The notes below the pieces were generated by a model. It did no database searches. It worked only from the letters and a program-made list of their open reading frames with translations, and had not been told where the DNA came from. Below, in pieces: positions 29,989-39,171 of a DNA stretch of 64,000 bases. How positions within the stretch are numbered: position 1 is the stretch's first letter; each line of letters starts with the position of its first letter. A program made the position numbers and the translations under genes. Origin of the DNA: an uncultured bacterium (lineage in GTDB: Bacteria > Bacillota > Clostridia > TANB77 > CAG-508); contig CAJMRY010000003.1 in assembly GCA_905215935.1 (NCBI GenBank), positions 62,001 through 126,000 of the forward strand. The letters run 5' to 3'.

Positions 29989-30299
29989 CTTCTTTTTAAT
30001 ATACTGTTTATTATCGTATTTGCAATCTTATCTTTTTCATTTTCAAAATGTTCTTGCATTTTTTGTATTTCTATATTAGTTTCTTTATCTATTTCTTCTT
30101 TTTTTTGTTTTATTCGTTTATTATACTCTGTTTTTTGAAAATTAATTTTATACAGATACTTATTGGTTATTTCTTCTCTTTTTAGCTTTATTTCTTCTTC
30201 TATTGCTTCATCTATATTGGATCTTTTTAGCTCTAAATCTTCTATAATAAGCTTACAATTTTTGTCGAACTCCATTAGCTCTTTTATTGTTTCTTCCAT
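29985..30299 (-). CDS. V-type ATPase stalk subunit H/G-like
   Basis: 104 aa, almost entirely a charged coiled coil (MEETIKELMEFDKNCKLIIE; then long Glu/Lys-rich helix). This is the peripheral-stalk partner of subunit E (called H, AhaH or NtpF in different systems). It is the first gene of the operon with AGGTGA before the ATG. In the 215-base region upstream, TATACT-type boxes (about 30310-30340) are candidate promoters, but no single one stands out. Confidence 0.85.
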   Translation of the reverse strand: MEETIKELMEFDKNCKLIIEDLELKRSNIDEAIEEEIKLKREEITNKYLYKINFQKTEYNKRIKQKKEEIDKETNIEIQKMQEHFENEKDKIANTIINSILKRR

Positions 30300-30467
30300 A
30301 AATCTTCACCTAAAAGTTAGTATACCTCTATTAGTATATTTTTACAACAAAATTTCTAAAGTTTTGTATTTTTTTAATTTCTAATCTATTATCTTTAAAG
30401 CTTTTATTTGTTATTCATAGCAAACAACAAAAAAGATTATCTATACATTAAATATAAACATGAAAAA

Positions 30468-30499
30468 ACGGTAGCCAAAAATATGACCACCGTTTTCAT
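30468..30499 (-). terminator. Terminator after the small membrane-protein gene
   Basis: The stem AAAACGGT / ACCGTTTT lies about 16 bases past the stop at 30515, with a T-rich 3' flank on the minus strand. It separates this gene from the V-ATPase promoter region. Confidence 0.7.
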
Positions 30500-30514
30500 G
30501 AAACGCACGAGAAT

Positions 30515-30784
30515 TTATCTCTTAAAAAAACGCTCAAATAAAGCTTCTCCCATAAGTATGAACAGTATGATATAAAATCTGCCAAATGTACCTGCTACTC
30601 CAATAATTAATATGGATAATAGTATTGCTTTTATAATGCTAAGTTTCGCAAAAGCAACTGCTATAAGCACTATAGCAAGTATAATTGCTAGAAAGAATGA
30701 AGTTTTCATCTCTTTAACAAACTCAGAGTCCTCATTCCAAAAGATTACATCACACCACTTGGTAAGTTTTTTTATCCGTTTCAT
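30515..30784 (-). CDS. Small membrane protein; the one ORF with an unshifted in-frame CGG (30776-30778)
   Basis: 89 aa with three hydrophobic segments (residues 28-47, 50-67, 69-81) and a basic tail RFFKR. Unrecognised family. A TATAAT box (about 30828-30833) and AAGGAGGA with 10-base spacing support the ATG at 30784. Codon 3 is CGG (ATG AAA CGG ATA AAA). If CGG were shifted here as in all other genes, the product would be Met-Lys-Gly followed by TAA. So either this CGG is read as Arg, or translation starts at the internal ATG 30709 (64 aa, keeping all membrane segments), or the early shift is regulatory. It may also be a recent acquisition. Confidence 0.6.
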   Translation of the reverse strand: MKRIKKLTKWCDVIFWNEDSEFVKEMKTSFFLAIILAIVLIAVAFAKLSIIKAILLSILIIGVAGTFGRFYIILFILMGEALFERFFKR

Positions 30785-30919
30785 AACTAGGATTCCTCCT
30801 TAAAAATATTAGCATACAGCTTAATAGTATTATATCACATTGTAATAAGTTTGTAAATTATTACAATTTTACCTTTTTCGTTAATCAAATACAAACTTTT
30901 CAAATTTATATTTCATATT

Positions 30920-32068
30920 CTATCCAATTTTTCTTTTCTTTCTAGAAACTACATTTGTAATTATAATAAATGTAGCAGTAAATATTACAATAACTTCCAT
31001 ATTAGTTATCACTGGTTTCATTGTATCCAAATTAATTACTTCTAATTGTTTTAACATTTCATTTGTACTTATATAATAATAAGATGGTAATATATGTGCA
31101 ATTTTAAGTACTGAATCTGGTAACCATTCCATTGGTACAAAAGCACCACATAAAAAGCTAGAACCTAACGCTACTACATTTATAATTCCATTAATAGCAT
31201 TTTTATTTGTAATTAGGTTTCCTATTAAAAAAGCTATTGTTAATGCACAAATGCTAAATATGAACGAATTTGCAATATACATCATTCCATGCATTGTAAA
31301 CATCACATTTCCAACTAATATAAAACTTAAAACTACATAACTAAGCCATAAACCTATTGCTACCAAACTACTAGATAAAAGTAGTTTTCTATTTATTTTT
31401 TTATAATTCATACTACTAATAATTGTTCTTTTTTGTATATTTTCTTTTTTAAAGCTAGATAAAATCAAACATATGACATATACTAAACCTGCTAAAATAC
31501 TATAGTTTGCAAAATTATAATAAAAGCATGCTTTCGATAAATTATCTGTATCTAATTTTGAACTAATTTCTATTTTAGTTTCCTTTGATAGAGTTTCATT
31601 TATTTTGCTTGTTAGCTCTTCTTCTGATTCGACATTTTTTACATATGTATTTGCTATCTTAATATATCTTGAAAGTAGCATTTCAGTATATGAAGCTGAA
31701 TAATCTCCTGTGCTTTTAATCTCTATTTCGGGATTATTTCCTTTTAAAAACTCTTCTCTATAATTCTCTGGTATATATATAATATAATTTACATCTCTAT
31801 AAAATAACGCATCATTTACTTTTTCTTCATCATTTTCTATATCAATTATGTTACTATTATTTTTTATATAATCTACAAAATTTTTAGTAATTCCTTTTTC
31901 TTCATCTTTATTTATTATTAATACATCAGGCTTTTCCGCTACAAAATTTGTATTATTTTCACTTGTTTGCATATTGAATCCACCAAAAAATATTAAAAAT
32001 ACTGTATACATAATGATAGGTAATTTGCATTTGTTTAATACTTTTAAAAATGTTTTAAATACTGTCAT
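30920..32068 (-). CDS. ABC-2 type exporter permease (second subunit)
   Basis: 382 aa. One N-terminal membrane helix (residues 14-30), a long external domain (residues 35-185, including NFVAEKPDVLIINKDEEKGI, the YhgE/Pip-like opening), then five membrane helices with the ABC-2 motif FLCGAFVPMEWLP near residue 310. The ATG overlaps the stop of the first permease gene by 14 bases. With 32055-33240 and the ATPase at 33240-34181 it forms a three-gene ABC exporter of the YbhFSR/NatAB-like kind. Substrate unknown. Unlike its partner it has no in-frame CGG (GTA GCG GAA is out of frame). Confidence 0.85.
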   Translation of the reverse strand: MTVFKTFLKVLNKCKLPIIMYTVFLIFFGGFNMQTSENNTNFVAEKPDVLIINKDEEKGITKNFVDYIKNNSNIIDIENDEEKVNDALFYRDVNYIIYIPENYREEFLKGNNPEIEIKSTGDYSASYTEMLLSRYIKIANTYVKNVESEEELTSKINETLSKETKIEISSKLDTDNLSKACFYYNFANYSILAGLVYVICLILSSFKKENIQKRTIISSMNYKKINRKLLLSSSLVAIGLWLSYVVLSFILVGNVMFTMHGMMYIANSFIFSICALTIAFLIGNLITNKNAINGIINVVALGSSFLCGAFVPMEWLPDSVLKIAHILPSYYYISTNEMLKQLEVINLDTMKPVITNMEVIVIFTATFIIITNVVSRKKRKIG

Positions 32069-33240
32069 ATTTTTGCCTCCTTAAACTGAAATACGAAATA
32101 GTAATCATAATAAGTGCAAAAATGAGTAGGCTTGCTATATTAAAGACAAATCTATCTAATGTATCATAATAATATAAAGAGTAAAATCCGTCTGTTATCA
32201 TACTTGCTGGATTTAATTTATTTACAATAGGTATATTTTTATCTACAATATATTTCATTGTAATTCCCATCATTCCAGATAAAAAACATCCGAAGCATTG
32301 TAACAGATATAACGATTCCAGTTTTTATATTATCATTTGCTTTTAATAAACTTCCTATTGCAATTCCAAGTGATAAACCAGCTAAAGCTCCACATAGAGC
32401 TAAAATGATAATTAATGGTAAATTATCTCCATAGTCTACTTTTAATACAAAAACAGTATATGCAAATAATATAGCAAGACCAATTAATTGTGTTACATAA
32501 CTTGCTAAACTACTACTAAATATTAATTTGAGTTTACTAGTAGGCGAGCTTGCTATTCTTTTTCCGTATAGCACTCATATTAGGTAAGTTTTGATTAATT
32601 GCTACCATACCAAGTATACCTCCATATAAGCATGCCATTGCAATTAGTGTATAAAATTCTATCATTGTATAACTTAAATTATTATTTGATATATTTTTTA
32701 GTTTAACTTCTTGATTATTAGTCATTTCAAATATACTTTTATATAAATTTTCATAATTTATATTATAATTTCCACTTGTTATTTCTTTTTTTATTTCATC
32801 TTCTGCTATAGTTTGTACTATCCCGTGCTGTTTGATTTATTTCTTCTGTTACATGTTTAAAAATTGTTTCATTAATTCCACTACTGTTTACTACAATTTT
32901 GGGATTATTTTCTTCTAATATCATATAACCTACTATTTCATCTTTTTCTAGTAATTCTTTTGCAGATTCTTCTGTTACTAGTTTTAAGTTAAATAATCTA
33001 TCTTTATTATTTTCATCACTTAAAGTCTTAAATGCTTCTTTGAAAATTTCGTTATTTTTAAATTCCTCATTTTCAATTATTGCTATATTTATAATGTCTA
33101 ATTTTTCGCTATTTTCAATATTTGAAAAAGCCATATTAAAAAATGTTCCGAAGTATTATTGGAAAGGCAAAAGTCCAAAATATTAGCATTTTATTTTTAA
33201 AGAGAGTAATAAATGCATATTTAAAATTATGTATAAACAT
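32055..33240 (-). CDS. ABC-2 type exporter permease with four +1 shifts (CGG 33148, 32823, 32564, 32290)
   Basis: Corrected length 393 aa, matching the 382-aa partner. ATG 33240 overlaps the ATPase stop (TAATG). Helix 1 (FTLFK-type opening, IFWTFAFPIIL) meets CTT CGG AAC; C|GGA gives LGTFFNMAFSNIENSEK. GCA CGG GAT then needs C|GGG (QTAGIVQTIAEDE), ATA CGG AAA needs C|GGA (MSAIGKRIASSPTSKL, the conserved ABC-2 RR/K-region loop), and CTT CGG ATG needs C|GGA (MLGCFLSGMMGITMKY, the ABC-2 signature region). Each zero frame ends within 3-20 codons. This is the most heavily interrupted gene of the window, yet otherwise perfectly conserved, so four shifts must be made in one polypeptide. Confidence 0.88.
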
Positions 33241-34181
33241 TAGTCACGTAATTCCTTTCCTGTTAATTCCAAGAAAACATCATTTAAAGTAGGTCTTTCT
33301 GAATATATTTTATTATATTTAATACTCTCTTTTTTTAAATAATCTATAAATTCTACTAGATTATTCTTGCCTTTTTTATATGTAACTAATAATATGTTTC
33401 CATTATATGTTACTTCATCTACATTCTCTAATCTTTTTATTTTGTTAATATATTCTTCTTGCATCCCATTTATTTCTACTGTAACCTTTTCTTCAATTTT
33501 AGCAAGTTCTTTTAATTTATCAGTTGTACCTTCTGCTAAAACTTTACCTTTGTCTAAAATAATTACTCTATCACAAATAATTTCAACTTCTTCCATATAA
33601 TGAGTTGTATATAAAATTGTTGCTCCATTCTCTCTTAATTTTTTTATGCCATCTAATATATTGTTTCTACTTTGAGGATCTACTGCTACTGTTGGTTCAT
33701 CTAAAAATATTAGTTTTGGCTTATGTGCTATTCCACATGCAATATTTAGTCTTCTTAAAAGACCTCCTGATAACTGCTTTGGATAAAATTTTCTAAATTC
33801 ATCTAAACCGAACTAGACTAATTGCTTCATCAATATATTGTTTTCTTGTACCTTTATCTTTAATATATAACCCACAAAAATAGTCTATATTTTCATATAC
33901 TGTTAATTCATCAAATACTGCTACATCTTGAAATACTACCCCTATTTTGCGTTTGATATCATAACTATCTGGTCCGCATTCTCTTTCCAAAAATGTCTAT
34001 TTCTCCACTTCCAAAATTTAATAATGATAATATACAATTAATTGTTGTGGATTTTCCACTTCCATTTGGTCCGAAGTAAACCTAAAATTTCTCCTTCATG
34101 AACTTCAAAAGATAAATTATCTATTGCTTTTAAATTTTTATATTGTTTAGTTAGATTTTTAACTTCTATTATGTTATTCAT
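33240..34181 (-). CDS. ABC exporter ATPase, three +1 shifts (CGG 34071, 33974, 33808)
   Basis: Corrected length 312 aa. From ATG 34181 (MNNIIEVKNLTKQYKNLKAI), TTA CTT CGG ACC needs C|GGA to give ILGLLGPNGSGKSTT, where the inserted residue is the first Gly of Walker A. AGA ATG CGG ACC needs C|GGA (GKRMGPDSYDIKRKIG). CTA GTT CGG TTT needs C|GGT (SLVGLDEFRKFYPKQLSGG, leading into the signature). Walker B FLDEPT, H-loop THY and a DUF4162-like C-terminal domain (ISERPTLNDVFLELTGKEL) follow. The stop TAA overlaps the permease ATG, giving coupling. Typical partner for the two ABC-2 permeases downstream. Confidence 0.93.
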
Positions 34182-34406
34182 CTTTTTCCCCCTTTTATTA
34201 TTTGTTTATAATGATTTTTATTATATCATATTAGAAAATTTTGTATATAATAAATTGTTGTTTTTGTTTAGATTTATGTTAAAAAATGGTTACTTGGTTA
34301 TACATGTTTTTCTTTTTTAAATACAATTTAAAATTTGTACTAGAAAACGCCATATTTCAGAGACACTTATAATATAAAAATTTAAATTAAAACTTTCATA
34401 TTATAT

Positions 34407-34462
34407 AAAAAAGTAGTTTAATAACTGTTATATTCATAAGAACATTACTAAAACTACTTTTT
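34407..34462 (-). terminator. Terminator in the 406-base gap 34182-34587
   Basis: A long stem (AAAAAGTAGTTT and AAACTACTTTTT as inner/outer halves) is followed by T-rich sequence on the minus strand, downstream of the YgjV-like pseudogene. The rest of the gap is AT-rich with the ABC exporter upstream region and no gene seen. Confidence 0.65.
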
Positions 34463-34587
34463 ATCTTTACTTTTTATTATAATAAACAAATCTCTTAAAA
34501 TTGCTATTACTTTGGTAAGACATTCGCTATAGGCACTCAATAATAAATAATGTATTAAATTCAAAATATTAGATATAACCATATTAC

Positions 34588-35097
34588 CTAATATTTTTCT
34601 TTTCTCTCTTTATAAACTTTATATATAATAGAGCTTACATTACTAACAATGGTTAGAAAATCAAATAATGCCATTGTATATCCTTTTATTGCAAAGTCAT
34701 ATACGAACCACATTACCATAGTAAAACATATTAATAATTTAAACTTTATTACATCTTTTACGTCCATTAGCTATATATATGTTAATGTACTAATCACTGG
34801 CAAATATCCAACAATTCCTAAATTATTAAATTTGATTGATATTATTGTTGCTAAACTAGATATTATAATTTTGGCTATAATATTTAATTTATCTTTATAA
34901 CAAAGAATATTCCTAATTACACTTAACAAATTTACAATAATACCTGTTATACCACCTAGTATAATATTGCTTATTACTGTTATTCCTATTTGAATCGTTT
35001 GCCAAATTAATATCTTTTTTTTACTTTTTATTACGCCTGATAACATCATTATTATTGCTGCTATAAGTCCAATTATATTTCCAGTTATAATATTCAT
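34588..35097 (-). pseudogene. YgjV-family membrane protein, broken by in-frame TAG at about 34771
   Basis: The frame runs MNIITGNIIGLIAAIIMMLS through VISTLTYI, hits TAG (34771-34773), and continues in the same frame with LMDVKDVIKFKLLICFTMVM and WFVYDFAIKGYTMALFDFLT to a TAG at 34588. The two parts together (about 162 aa) have the helices and C-terminal motif of the YgjV family. This lesion is a nonsense codon, not a CGG site. It belongs to a short zone of decaying genes (34588-37772). Confidence 0.7.
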
Positions 35098-35149
35098 TTT
35101 TAAACCCTAAAACTCACAATTCTATTTTTTGTTTTTTCATCAAAAAGTT

Positions 35150-35934
35150 TTATTTCATTAGTTTTTTTAATAAATTAATACAAAAATCCACTGTTTCGCT
35201 CACAGATTCTTCTAAAGCTTTTTTAGAATTATCAAATGTATAATCTCCATTTTCTATTAGTTTCAAAACCGAATTGCTACACTCTTTTGAAACTTTTTCA
35301 GATAATGTATATGGTATAGCTCTATCTATTTTTCCATGAACAAATAATTTGGGTATATCTATATTTTTTACATTCTCAAAAGGTTTTAATTCATATACCT
35401 CTTTGAATAATTGTACACCAAAATTAAAATATTTTCCTGTACTTTGACTGTAAGATGGATAAAATCTTTATTTCTCCTCTATTTCTTTATTTTCTTCTGA
35501 AAAATATGCACCGAATTTTATATAATTGTACTCTAATGCTCCATACCAAAATATTAATCCTTTTATTTCTGGATACTTTTCATGCGATAATAAAGAAATT
35601 ATGCCTGCTCCAAAACTAGCGCCTAATAATATAAATTCATTATAACCTTTAGTCTTAAGCATCTTTATAGTTTCTTCTAAATCTTCTATTTCTTTTGAAA
35701 TTGTCATTTCTTTGTCTATTCCTGAACTTTCTCTATGTGCTCTAAAATCAAATCTAGATGAATTAATATTTTTGTCATTTAAACATTTGACTAAATAAGT
35801 GAAACTATTTAGTTCTTCTCTATTTCCTCTTATACCATGACATAGAATAACAATCTTATGATTTTTATTGCATCTACTTAATATACCGCAAAGTTTATAT
35901 TGTCTGTACTATCGTAAAATATTTTTTCTTCCAT
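35150..35934 (-). pseudogene. Alpha/beta hydrolase gene with a -1 frameshift and a nonsense codon
   Basis: From ATG 35934, the frame runs to NINF and then needs one more base (expected LCGIL/FCGIL-type motif near 35890) to enter ILSRCNKNHKIVILCHGIRG, with nucleophile GASFGAG downstream. An in-frame TAA follows EENKEIEEK at 35468, after which the same frame continues RFYPSYSQSTG to HGKIDRAIPY (Asp region) and the end at 35150. Neither lesion is a +1 at CGG. An intact enzyme would be about 260 aa. This is a genuine pseudogene and a useful contrast with the CGG genes. Confidence 0.7.
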
Positions 35935-35974
35935 AGTGCCTTCTTATAAAAAAACATGATATTTATAATATTTT

Positions 35975-36544
35975 TTACTTTGCATATTCTTCTAAGATTG
36001 TATTTAATTCATGAATTTCAGAAATACCATCTTCAGATGTAAAATGTCCTGCTCCCTTAACAAATACTTTATTAGCATTTAATTTATCAGCATACTTCTC
36101 ACACTTTTCAATAGGACTGTTGTTGTCATTATCGCTATATAAAGCATATCTTTTTTTTATAAGACTTTGAGCAATATCGAATTCTTCATCTGATATTCTA
36201 AAAATTTCATTTACATCTTTTAAATAATCTGTTCTACCTACATAATCAACAAATCCTGCTACAGATACAAAAGTATCAATTCTTAAATTGTTCATTACTA
36301 AAAATTTTGGAATAAATTTTGTTCCTATACTATGTGTAATTACCATACTTTCTTGATTTAAAGTTCCATTCTCAACATATTCATTTAATATTTTCCCCCA
36401 AGATTCTGGAGAAGCTTCTGCTCTTATTGGAAATATTGGATAATAATAATCTAAATTATTTTCTTTGCAAAATTTCTCTACACTAGGAGCAAAAGAATCT
36501 ATGGTGTTACCATTAACACTATGAATTAAGAATACATTTTTCAT
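35975..36544 (-). CDS. RBBP9/YdeN-family serine hydrolase
   Basis: 189 aa, the normal size. The opening KNVFLIHSVNGNT, the nucleophile elbow in MVITHSIGTKF (residues 74-84), Asp in the SPIEKCEKYADKL region and the terminal His in KGAGHFTSEDG fit a small alpha/beta hydrolase of the RBBP9/YdeN type. Substrate unknown. It is intact in a zone of decayed neighbours. It has an own ribosome site (GAAAGGAA upstream) and may be co-transcribed with the histidine phosphatase upstream (36574-37119). Confidence 0.82.
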   Translation of the reverse strand: MKNVFLIHSVNGNTIDSFAPSVEKFCKENNLDYYYPIFPIRAEASPESWGKILNEYVENGTLNQESMVITHSIGTKFIPKFLVMNNLRIDTFVSVAGFVDYVGRTDYLKDVNEIFRISDEEFDIAQSLIKKRYALYSDNDNNSPIEKCEKYADKLNANKVFVKGAGHFTSEDGISEIHELNTILEEYAK

Positions 36545-36573
36545 ATAAATTTCATTCCTTTCTCGTATAAATC

Positions 36574-37119
36574 CTATTTATTTAACTTATCATACATTTC
36601 TTCATCTACAACAAATATTTCTAGATTTTTTGGCTCTTCAACTTTACTTTTATCGATAAAAATTCGTTTTAAAGTCCTCATAAAAGCATTATGTGTTACT
36701 ATTAATAATTTATCGTCATCTCCATATTTACTAAACATATCTTGTAAAAAATCTCTAGCTCTTTTTTCAACATCTTTCAAGCTTTCTCCATTTGGCGGGT
36801 CTATTTGTCCCTTTTTATACAAAGAATATTCTGGCTCTGGTAATTCATTTTTGTAAAGACCTTGCCAATCTCCTGATGAAACTTCTATAATTCTTTTATC
36901 GATTATAAAATCAACATCACCTTTTATTACTTTTAAAGTTTGATGTGTTCTTGTTAGAGGAGAACAATAGTAATAATCAAAATCTTCTGTAAGATTGCTA
37001 GCTAATGCTTTTGCATCATCTATTCCCTTTTGTGTTAATTTTGTTTCAAGAGTTCCTGTCAAAACACCTTCAACATTAGCTTCTGTTTGTCCATGTCTTA
37101 TAAAATATAATGTTGGCAT
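36574..37119 (-). CDS. Histidine phosphatase (phosphoglycerate mutase-like), paralogue 1
   Basis: 181 aa. The RHGQTEAN motif at residues 8-15 holds the catalytic His and Arg. EVSSGDWQGLY (acid/base Glu) and VTHNAFMRTL (second His) complete the active site. It is closely similar to the gene at 56522-57070 along its whole length (for example ALASNL vs EIANEL, PPNGESLKDVEKRA vs PPNGESLTDVEERA). It belongs to the broad-specificity GpmB/CobC-like group rather than glycolytic PGM. Substrate unknown. Confidence 0.88.
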   Translation of the reverse strand: MPTLYFIRHGQTEANVEGVLTGTLETKLTQKGIDDAKALASNLTEDFDYYYCSPLTRTHQTLKVIKGDVDFIIDKRIIEVSSGDWQGLYKNELPEPEYSLYKKGQIDPPNGESLKDVEKRARDFLQDMFSKYGDDDKLLIVTHNAFMRTLKRIFIDKSKVEEPKNLEIFVVDEEMYDKLNK

Positions 37120-37138
37120 AATTTTTTTCCCTTCAAAT

Positions 37139-37772
37139 TTATAATCTTATATGTTTTTCTATAACATCTATCTTTTTGCCATCAAATTCAACAACAAAAT
37201 ATACTCCATCTGGAATACCATTGTTATTTATATTTTCTGTCATAGAGCCTAATACATAATAGTTAATTCCTTCTTCAACAATATTTTTAGTCCAATGCTG
37301 ATGTCCTGAAAATACAGCCAATAAATTCTTATCTTGTTTTAATATGTTCTTTAAGTCTTCTCTATTTCCAAGTAAAGCAGTTTCTGGACAATTTTCAAAC
37401 CACCAATTTCCCTTCATTTCATCTTCTGCTACACCAAAATGTACACACACAATACTAGGTAAACTATTGATACTTAAATCTTTTTTAACCATTCTAAATC
37501 TTCATCTGATAAAAATTGTGTTTTGAAAATCCCACCTTCTTCTGTTCCCATTTCATTATTTACAAAAGTTCCTAATATGACTATATGCATTCCGCCTATT
37601 TAAAAGAAAATGTTGAATGTTCATATTCCATTATTCTTTCAACTTCTTCTCTTGATGTCATTGAACGTAAATCATGATTTCCAATACAAGAATAAAAAGG
37701 AACACTTATTTTTTTAAATTTATTCCATATATAATTTAGATTCTCAATATCTTTATCGTGGTCATTAAAATC
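37139..37772 (-). pseudogene. Metallophosphoesterase remnant (5' truncated, frameshifted)
   Basis: Starts abruptly after a stop at 37773 with NDHDKDIENLNYIWNKF, then the metal-binding CIGNHDLRS. After EHSTFSFK a single base is missing at about 37598 (AAATAGG for AAAATAGG); continuing in the next frame gives IGGMHIVILGTFVNNEMG, VCVHFGVAEDE and FSGHQHW, the later metal ligands. The first DxH motif is absent because the 5' part is deleted, up against the SDR gene stop at 37782. The lesions are a deletion and a -1 shift, not CGG. Presumed non-functional. Confidence 0.75.
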
Positions 37773-37781
37773 TTAATAAAG

Positions 37782-38525
37782 TTATCTATTCAATAATGAA
37801 TATCCTCCATCAGCTACTATTACAGAGCCTGTAAATATATTTGAAGTTGCCAACATTAAATATACCTCTGCAATTTCTTCTGGCTCAATAAACTTATTTA
37901 TTGGAATATTTTTTAACCAAGATTGTTTCATCTCATCAGTTACAGCATTCATATAGTTTGTATATACAAAACCAGGTGCAACAGCATTTACATGAATTCT
38001 AGGAGCTAATTCCATAGCTAATGTTTTTGTAAAACTATTGATTCCAGCTTTTGCAGAACAATAACCTATAATTCCACCTCTGCCAGAATAATCAATTCCT
38101 CTTATAGAAGATGTATTAACTATCCAACCTTCATTCTTCATAAATTCTACTGCATACTTTGAACATATAATTGCAGAAGTTAAATTAGTATTTATATCTT
38201 TCACTATAGATTCTGCTGTTATTTCATCAAAAGAAACATTAAAAGTTCTTCCAGCATTATTAATTAGAATATCTAATTTACCATATTTTTCAGCTATTAG
38301 ATTAAACATATTTTGTATATCTTCTTCTTTTGTTAAATCTGCTTGAACATACATAGCGTCTGAACCAATTTTTTTCACTTCTTCTAATACTTTTCTTCCT
38401 TCTTCACTAGATTTGTTTGAGCATATAATTACATCTGCTCCTTCTTTCGCAAATAGTATTGCGATTGCTTTCCCTATTCCAGAAGATGAACCTGTAATTA
38501 GTGCTACTTTATTCTTTAATTTCAT
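37782..38525 (-). CDS. Short-chain dehydrogenase/reductase (FabG-like), paralogue 1
   Basis: 247 aa. NAD(P)-binding GSSSGIGKA at residues 12-20, NNAG at about 89-92, catalytic Ser (TSSIRG), Tyr-Lys in YCSAKAG, and PG after NAVA. This is a classical SDR. The substrate is unknown; 3-oxoacyl-ACP reductase-like or sugar/steroid reductase are options. It follows the SnoaL-like gene by 15 bases and is probably co-transcribed with it, as in many small detoxification or secondary-metabolism units. A similar SDR is at 58676-59410. Confidence 0.9.
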   Translation of the reverse strand: MKLKNKVALITGSSSGIGKAIAILFAKEGADVIICSNKSSEEGRKVLEEVKKIGSDAMYVQADLTKEEDIQNMFNLIAEKYGKLDILINNAGRTFNVSFDEITAESIVKDINTNLTSAIICSKYAVEFMKNEGWIVNTSSIRGIDYSGRGGIIGYCSAKAGINSFTKTLAMELAPRIHVNAVAPGFVYTNYMNAVTDEMKQSWLKNIPINKFIEPEEIAEVYLMLATSNIFTGSVIVADGGYSLLNR

Positions 38526-38540
38526 AATTACCCACCTTTC

Positions 38541-38912
38541 CTATCTTGTAAATCTCCATTGCTTAAATAAGTTACATTTACCATCATCATTTAAAGATAT
38601 TTGAAATATTCCATCAATTTCTTGCTTTTGATTCGTTTTAGTCATTGTTCTAATCATTTGCCAATTTATAATACAAACATCTTCATCATAACTTATAATC
38701 TTATATGTATATGAAATATCTTTTTGATTATCTGCTACGACATTCCACAAGTCCATAACTTCATCAAAATTTTTACAAGGTTCATCTATTGGATTTTCGT
38801 AATATTTTACATCATGAGATAATGTTTCAAGTGTTCTTCTCCAATCTAATTCTTTCCAAGACTCCATGAAATCTTTTGTCCACTTGTCATATTTGTTCAA
38901 TAAATCATTCAT
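38541..38912 (-). CDS. SnoaL-like/NTF2-fold protein
   Basis: 123 aa with the NTF2-like pattern: N-terminal helices (WTKDFMESWKELDWRRTLET), a short strand (DVKYYENPIDEPCKNFDEVM) and a curved sheet ending in DGIFQISLNDDGKCNLFKQW. These are enzymes or ligand-binding proteins of very varied role. The adjacency to an SDR suggests they act on the same compound (inference). AGGGAG site before ATG. Confidence 0.75.
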   Translation of the reverse strand: MNDLLNKYDKWTKDFMESWKELDWRRTLETLSHDVKYYENPIDEPCKNFDEVMDLWNVVADNQKDISYTYKIISYDEDVCIINWQMIRTMTKTNQKQEIDGIFQISLNDDGKCNLFKQWRFTR

Positions 38913-39090
38913 TGTAATTCTCCCTCCAATTTACCATATAGTAATATTGTGTGCATTATATCATACATTTTATTATTTGCAATCCCTCTAAATAACAATT
39001 TTATATACCTTTACCTAAAATATTTTTTATTTTCAATACTCAAATACAAACTTCACAACATTTCATTTTCTTATATACACTAATTATAAA

Positions 39091-39122
39091 AACTAGCAAT
39101 GCATATTCACACATTGCTAGTA
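39091..39122 (-). terminator. Terminator of the SsuABC-like operon
   Basis: A 10-bp stem ACTAGCAATG / CATTGCTAGT with a 10-base loop, followed on the minus strand by TTTTTATAATT, lies 50 bases beyond the stop of the substrate-binding protein gene. Confidence 0.85.
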
Positions 39123-39171
39123 TCACTTATTAACACATCATGTTTAAGGCACTAAACATAATATCTTTAAT

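Noticed and set aside
34771..34773. TAG readthrough or reassignment in the YgjV-like gene
   Set aside because: TAG ends other genes normally here (for example the ATPase at 50638), and the neighbouring genes in this zone are decayed, so a nonsense mutation is simpler.
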